The notes beneath the pieces were generated by a model that saw only the letters and a program-made list of their open reading frames with translations, was not told where the DNA came from and made no database searches. Below are positions 6,158 through 6,228 of a stretch of DNA of 6,228 nucleotides, piece by piece. The translations under genes and the position numbers were made by a program. Each line of letters starts with the position of its first letter. Position 1 is the first letter of the stretch. Source of the DNA: an uncultured Muribaculaceae bacterium (GTDB taxonomy: Bacteria > Bacteroidota > Bacteroidia > Bacteroidales > Muribaculaceae); the NCBI GenBank assembly GCA_910584495.1, contig CAJUAR010000107.1, positions 1-6,228 of the forward strand, in the 5' to 3' direction.

Positions 6158-6189
6158 TTTGTTAGTTATTGTTTAATTTCCCATCTTTG
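6158..6189 (+). promoter_or_regulatory. Probable Bacteroidetes-type promoter pointing out of the window
   Basis: TTTG at 6158-6161, a 20-nt spacer and CATCTTTG at 6182-6189 match the -33/-7 pattern with one mismatch (C for the first T of TAnnTTTG). Two ATGs follow, at 6198 and 6208, both open to the window end. The one at 6208 (MKIYSGL) would have a leader of about 12 nt, similar to that of the AAA-ATPase-like gene. Seven codons are too few to call a gene, so only the promoter is annotated. Confidence 0.5.
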
Positions 6190-6228
6190 ACAGTTGGATG
6201 TGCTTATATGAAGATTTACAGCGGGTTA

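Noticed and set aside
6208..6228. Start of a new gene (MKIYSGL) at the right edge
   Set aside because: Only seven codons are visible and a second ATG at 6198 is open in another frame, so no gene can be supported; it is mentioned only with the promoter.
5827..6228. Possible CRISPR array, tRNA gene or insertion sequence in the tail
   Set aside because: No regularly spaced repeats, no cloverleaf and no transposase fragment or paired terminal repeats were seen.

Overview
The window reads as chromosomal DNA of a Bacteroidales bacterium, probably a gut lineage close to Muribaculaceae or Bacteroidaceae. Three things point there. Genes lack clear Shine-Dalgarno sequences. Three promoters fit the Bacteroidetes primary-sigma pattern, with a TTTG -33 box, a 19-20 bp spacer and a TAnnTTTG -7 box. 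The products match Bacteroidetes versions of their families: an RNase H with an N-terminal viroplasmin-like domain, a eukaryote-type (GH13_8-like) glycogen branching enzyme, and a DUF-type AAA-ATPase common in this order. The genus is inference.

Layout: a divergent pair starts the window. On the minus strand, the first 204 codons of an AAA-ATPase-like protein run off the left edge. Its promoter lies at 634-664. On the plus strand a promoter at 745-776 drives mscL, the large-conductance mechanosensitive channel. Between the two promoters, at 689-732, is an inverted repeat made of two similar pseudo-palindromes. mscL is followed closely by aroK (shikimate kinase), a divergent alanine dehydrogenase/PntA-like gene, an RNase H gene and glgB (branching enzyme). 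Gaps are 4 nt, 13 nt, a 1-nt overlap and 61 nt, so all five could be one transcription unit. The glgB leader contains no G for 55 nt. Two hairpins placed end to end, the second with a perfect 18-bp stem, follow glgB directly.

The last ~400 bases hold no convincing gene until the very end. They contain a few small hairpins, a run of 12 G, and right after it a good promoter pointing out of the window.

The cluster does not form one pathway: it combines osmotic safety, aromatic amino acid synthesis, RNA:DNA hybrid removal and glycogen synthesis, so it looks like a housekeeping neighbourhood rather than an accessory island. The most unusual items are the alanine dehydrogenase-like protein, which has lost the family's catalytic Asp and Lys and the glycine-rich nucleotide loop; the paired operator-like repeat between the divergent promoters; and the G12 tract beside the last promoter, a candidate for length variation. 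I saw no clearly new multi-gene system.
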